A model generated the notes under the pieces. It was not told the DNA's origin. It made no database searches and worked only from the letters and a program-made list of their open reading frames with translations. A stretch of DNA of 15,648 bases, taken from JAIBBG01 sp031417525. GTDB lineage: Bacteria; Bacteroidota; Bacteroidia; Flavobacteriales_D; Sanyastnellaceae. Each line of letters starts with the position of its first letter. Positions within the stretch are counted from its first letter, which is position 1. The translations under genes were made by a program, and so were the position numbers. Positions 13,152 through 15,648 of this stretch are shown in pieces. The stretch lies in the NCBI GenBank assembly GCA_031417525.1, contig JANOVT010000075.1:1-15648 (forward strand), written 5' to 3'.

Positions 13152-14213
13152 ATGGCAGTTTATTTAGATCAACGTATTCAGGCATTTTCACAATTGGGCA
13201 TTGTGCTGGGATTTTTAGCTGAAAATAAAGACTGGCCGGGCTTTGAATGTGGTCTGTCTGAAACAGAATATGCGGCGTTGCAGGAATTGATCGAAATCAG
13301 TCACCATTCCAACGGCTGGTTCACGGCAGAAAATATCAGAAAGTCGCTCTCGGCATGGAACAAAGCACTCAGTCTTGAAAATTTGCATCAATGGCTTGAT
13401 CAATATGCAATTTCACAAGAGAATCCTCGTCCCAAAAAAGTTGGAATCATCTGTGCCGGAAATATTCCGATGGTCGGATTGCATGATGTAATGACCGTGC
13501 TGATGACTGGGAATCATGCCATGATCAAATTGTCTTCTTCTGACAACAAACTAATTCCTGCGTTACTTCAAGTGCTTGTCAATTTAGATCCTGAATTTGC
13601 GAATCTGTTCTCATTTGTTCCGGACAGAATGAAGGGTCAGGAGGCGGTGATCGCAACCGGGAGCAACAATACCGCGCGCTATTTCAATTATTATTTTCGG
13701 GATATCCCACACATTATTCGAAAGAGTAGAACAAGCGTTGCGATCCTGGATGGGACAGAAGACGCTTCTCAACTCAAAGCACTCGGCAACGACATTTTTG
13801 ATTACTTCGGCCTGGGCTGCAGGAATATTTCAAAGATGTATGTACCGGAAGGTTATGAACTGAGCCGATTTTTTCAGGCCATTTTTGACTTCAATCCTAT
13901 TGTCAATCACAACAAATACGCAAATAATTACGATTACAACAAAGCGGTGTGGCTCCTGAATCAGGAGAATCTGCTTGACAACGGATTTATTCTTTTAAAG
14001 GAAGAAAAGGCCATCGCTTCACCAACAGCCAGTTTGTACTACGAATTTTACAAGGACAAAAACTCACTTCGTAATGAATTGAAGGAATTGTCAGATGAGT
14101 TGCAATGCGTTGTCAGCGCTGAAGATTTGCCTTTCGGCTCCACTCAATGTCCCATGCTTTGGGATTATGCAGATGGAGTAGATACCGTCCGGTTTCTGCT
14201 TGATTTGAAGTGA
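13152..14213 (+). CDS. Acyl-CoA reductase (LuxC-like)
   Basis: A 353-residue protein related to LuxC, the fatty-acyl reductase family that turns acyl-CoA (or an acyl-enzyme) into an aldehyde with NADPH. Seen: KVGIICAGNIPMVGLHDVMT (96-115, nucleotide-binding part), a Ser-rich SSSDNKLIP loop, VIATGSNNTARYF (166-178), and DYFGLGCRNISKMYVP (217-232), where C223 is the likely acyl-accepting cysteine. Aldehyde-dehydrogenase-like fold expected, cytoplasmic. Full-length LuxC is longer; this shorter form is usual in Bacteroidota. The ATG at 13152 follows a -7 box by 29 bp. The divergent ferredoxin may give electrons to, or be made together with, the same pathway (inference). No terminator stem was seen after it, only a T7 run near 14244. 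Confidence 0.88.
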   Translation: MAVYLDQRIQAFSQLGIVLGFLAENKDWPGFECGLSETEYAALQELIEISHHSNGWFTAENIRKSLSAWNKALSLENLHQWLDQYAISQENPRPKKVGIICAGNIPMVGLHDVMTVLMTGNHAMIKLSSSDNKLIPALLQVLVNLDPEFANLFSFVPDRMKGQEAVIATGSNNTARYFNYYFRDIPHIIRKSRTSVAILDGTEDASQLKALGNDIFDYFGLGCRNISKMYVPEGYELSRFFQAIFDFNPIVNHNKYANNYDYNKAVWLLNQENLLDNGFILLKEEKAIASPTASLYYEFYKDKNSLRNELKELSDELQCVVSAEDLPFGSTQCPMLWDYADGVDTVRFLLDLK

Positions 14214-14295
14214 AGTCTGACTTACACCGGTAATATTTCACGCTTTTTTTAAGGGGGTATTTGTGCATTCAACGTGTAATATGCATACGTCGGAA

Positions 14296-14303
14296 TACAT
14301 TTG
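14296..14303 (+). promoter_or_regulatory. -7 box TACATTTG of the lipoprotein gene
   Basis: Full match to TAnnTTTG; a GTG at 14274-14276 with a 19-bp spacer could serve as a weak -33 box. The transcript would start near 14310, just before the ATG at 14323. This decides against the longer frame from GTG 14263, which lies upstream of the promoter. Confidence 0.55.
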
Positions 14304-14322
14304 CAACTCTGAAAAAAACAGC

Positions 14323-15492
14323 ATGAAAATTTTCTCATTCGTATTTCTCATTCTTGTTATAGTATTTTCTTCTTGCACGACGGAAGTAGAATTGAACGCG
14401 CCGTATCAGAGTACCACAGTTGTTTTTGGGTTGATCAATCCAGATTTTAACGGAGATAATCTCATCAATGCTCTCGATACACAGTGGATCAAAATCAACA
14501 GGACGTTTCTGGGGGAAGGCAATAACAATGATTATGCTGCTGTGCGCGACAGTTCAGAATACAGCGACGATGAATTTATCAGTAAGGTCGTTCAACGCCT
14601 CAATGACGGCGAGGTGGTAGATGAGTATCCGCTCATTTCCAAATTGGTGAGCAATAAAAATATCGAAGGTATTTTTTATGGACCTGAACAGACTTTGTAC
14701 TATTTCATTCCACCTGCAGGTGGGTTGAATCAAAGTTCAGATTATAAGATTATTATACGTTTTACGGATGGAAGAGAAGTCAGCGCAACTACAAACATTG
14801 TCAATTATGCTGCCTTCAGTTTTCTAACGCCTCAGGCTAACTCGACGATATTGATGGCCAACCCGAGTTCGAATGGAACGGTGCTCTACATTGATCCTGT
14901 TTCTGTGAGATGGTATCCGGCAAGCAATGCATCTTTGTACGATGCGGTGCTTCGTTTTCATTACACAGAATTGATTTATGACAATCTGGGTTGGGAAGGT
15001 GAACCGGTTAGTGCTACTGAAAAACAACTCGATTATTCATTGGGCACCATTGTGCCAACTAGTCTGACAGCCACTGACGCTATGAAAGTGGAATTCAGCG
15101 GGAATGGATTTTTTAGTTTTATTCAAAGCAGTATTCCCGTCAATCCATATGCAAGAAGAATTATCGGTGAATACGATAATTTACAACAGCGCACTGAATG
15201 TTTCGACGTGCTTCTCACAATGGGGAATGAAGAACTGGCTTCTTATATTGAAGTGAATTCACCTTCAACTACAATCGTTCAGGAACGTCCTACGTATACA
15301 AATGTGAACAACGGTCTTGGTTTGTTCGCTTCCCGTGGTGCCCGAAAAGTGGAAGGTATCCGATTGGTTGGTGAAGGTATCAATGGTGAGCCAACGGTTG
15401 GAAATCTGAGAGCATTTTTTGTTCAAGGCAGCACTGCAGAACTCAATTTCTGTGATCCGAATCCAACGTCGGATTATGCGTGCGGCAACTAA
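14323..15492 (+). CDS. Lipoprotein of unknown function, Bacteroidota-type
   Basis: A 389-residue lipoprotein. Residues 1-17 are the signal (KIFSFVFLILVIVFSS) with lipidation at C18, then TTEVELNAPYQSTTVVFGLI. The rest is mostly strand, with QWIKINRTFLGEG, RDSSEYSDDEF, YKIIIRFTDGREVSATTNI (Ig-like) and a C-terminal NVNNGLGLFASRGARKVEGI. The pattern resembles surface lipoproteins found across Bacteroidota, possibly near the DUF4249 group, but I cannot place it firmly. Expected on the outer membrane. Translation from GTG 14263 would add 20 residues with no signal character; ATG 14323 is chosen because it begins the lipoprotein signal and follows a -7 box. It converges with the T9SS cargo gene at the window end (75-bp gap). 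Confidence 0.8.
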   Translation: MKIFSFVFLILVIVFSSCTTEVELNAPYQSTTVVFGLINPDFNGDNLINALDTQWIKINRTFLGEGNNNDYAAVRDSSEYSDDEFISKVVQRLNDGEVVDEYPLISKLVSNKNIEGIFYGPEQTLYYFIPPAGGLNQSSDYKIIIRFTDGREVSATTNIVNYAAFSFLTPQANSTILMANPSSNGTVLYIDPVSVRWYPASNASLYDAVLRFHYTELIYDNLGWEGEPVSATEKQLDYSLGTIVPTSLTATDAMKVEFSGNGFFSFIQSSIPVNPYARRIIGEYDNLQQRTECFDVLLTMGNEELASYIEVNSPSTTIVQERPTYTNVNNGLGLFASRGARKVEGIRLVGEGINGEPTVGNLRAFFVQGSTAELNFCDPNPTSDYACGN

Positions 15493-15514
15493 TTGATATT
15501 TTCTACCAAGCCAG

Positions 15515-15534
15515 GTTCGCAGAAAATTCTGAAC
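15515..15534. other. Imperfect palindrome in the gap between convergent genes
   Basis: GTTC-gc-AGAA-aa-TTCT-GAAC, between the lipoprotein stop and the stop of the T9SS cargo gene. No T-run follows on either strand in the right place, so it is not a standard terminator; the place between two gene ends leaves that role possible. Confidence 0.3.
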
Positions 15535-15567
15535 AAAAAACGAATGGTGTGAAAAAAGCAATGAGAA

Positions 15568-15648
15568 TTACTCTTTCATTAATTTCTCCAATCGTGTCTC
15601 ATCTCCACAATGCAATGTGACTAAATAAGATCCACTTGCAAGTGGATC
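15568..15648 (-). CDS. C-terminal end of a T9SS-sorted protein (partial)
   Basis: Reading the minus strand from the window edge gives 26 codons and a TAA at 15570-15568. The peptide contains LASGSYLVTLHCGDETRLEK and ends LMKE. The pattern L-x-SG-x-Y-x-V-x-L-x-x-G followed by a Lys-rich end is that of the last strands of type A T9SS C-terminal sorting domains (compare SDGIYFLRLQQG..SKILLQK of the 1620-4463 protein). The body of the protein lies outside the window, so its function is unknown. Confidence 0.6.
   Translation of the reverse strand, partial: DPLASGSYLVTLHCGDETRLEKLMKE

Noticed and set aside
15629..15648. Perfect 20-bp palindrome GATCCACTTGCAAGTGGATC at the window end
   Set aside because: It lies fully inside codons of the T9SS-tail gene (DPLASGS), so a regulatory role is doubtful. 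It could matter if this is a contig end, which cannot be judged here.

Overview
The window reads as ordinary chromosome of a member of the Bacteroidota, most like the Flavobacteriales/Saprospirales type. The evidence is: a secreted protein ending in a type IX secretion (T9SS) C-terminal sorting domain and the tail of a second one; several -7 promoter boxes of the Bacteroidota form TAnnTTTG; starts mostly without Shine-Dalgarno sequences; lipoproteins with relaxed lipoboxes; a bS16 ribosomal protein with a long Ala/Pro/Glu-rich tail; and an aconitase N-terminus of the Bacteroidota type. No rRNA, tRNA, CRISPR array, transposase or phage gene was seen.

Layout. 1-221: 5' part of an aconitase gene (minus), divergent from a GNAT acetyltransferase (374-835, plus). 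The acetyltransferase overlaps tail-to-tail with a small HTH regulator (823-1350, minus), which has two near-identical palindromes around its own -7 box. 1620-4463 (minus): a 947-residue T9SS-exported protein with 14 evenly spaced FG-GAP/VCBS repeats. 4653-6115 (plus): a 48-codon leader ORF overlapping a dGTPase-like HD hydrolase. 6143-7702 (minus): rpsP then rimM, separated by an unusual 429-bp gap holding a terminator, an 18-bp palindrome, a long imperfect inverted repeat, a 36-bp direct repeat and a heptamer tandem repeat.

7808-12696 (plus): a probable five-gene operon with spacings of -23, +16, +58 and -4 bp. It encodes an NTF2-like/VOC lipoprotein, an exported small barrel-like protein, the 16S rRNA methyltransferase RsmE, a small membrane-anchored protein and a GH20 beta-N-acetylhexosaminidase. 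A compound hairpin with a second 18-bp palindrome separates it from a convergent 2[4Fe-4S] ferredoxin (12748-13098, minus). The ferredoxin is divergent from a LuxC-like acyl-CoA reductase (13152-14213, plus), and their -7 boxes lie face to face in a 53-bp gap. An unclassified lipoprotein (14323-15492, plus) and the tail of a T9SS cargo gene (15568-15648, minus) end the window.

Most genes are housekeeping or typical Bacteroidota surface and glycan functions. The less explained items are the paired GGCnnAAAATTTTnnGCC palindromes, the repeat-filled rpsP-rimM gap, the leader ORF with an A7 run before the dGTPase, and the operator pair of the HTH regulator. No clear, complete novel multi-gene system was found.
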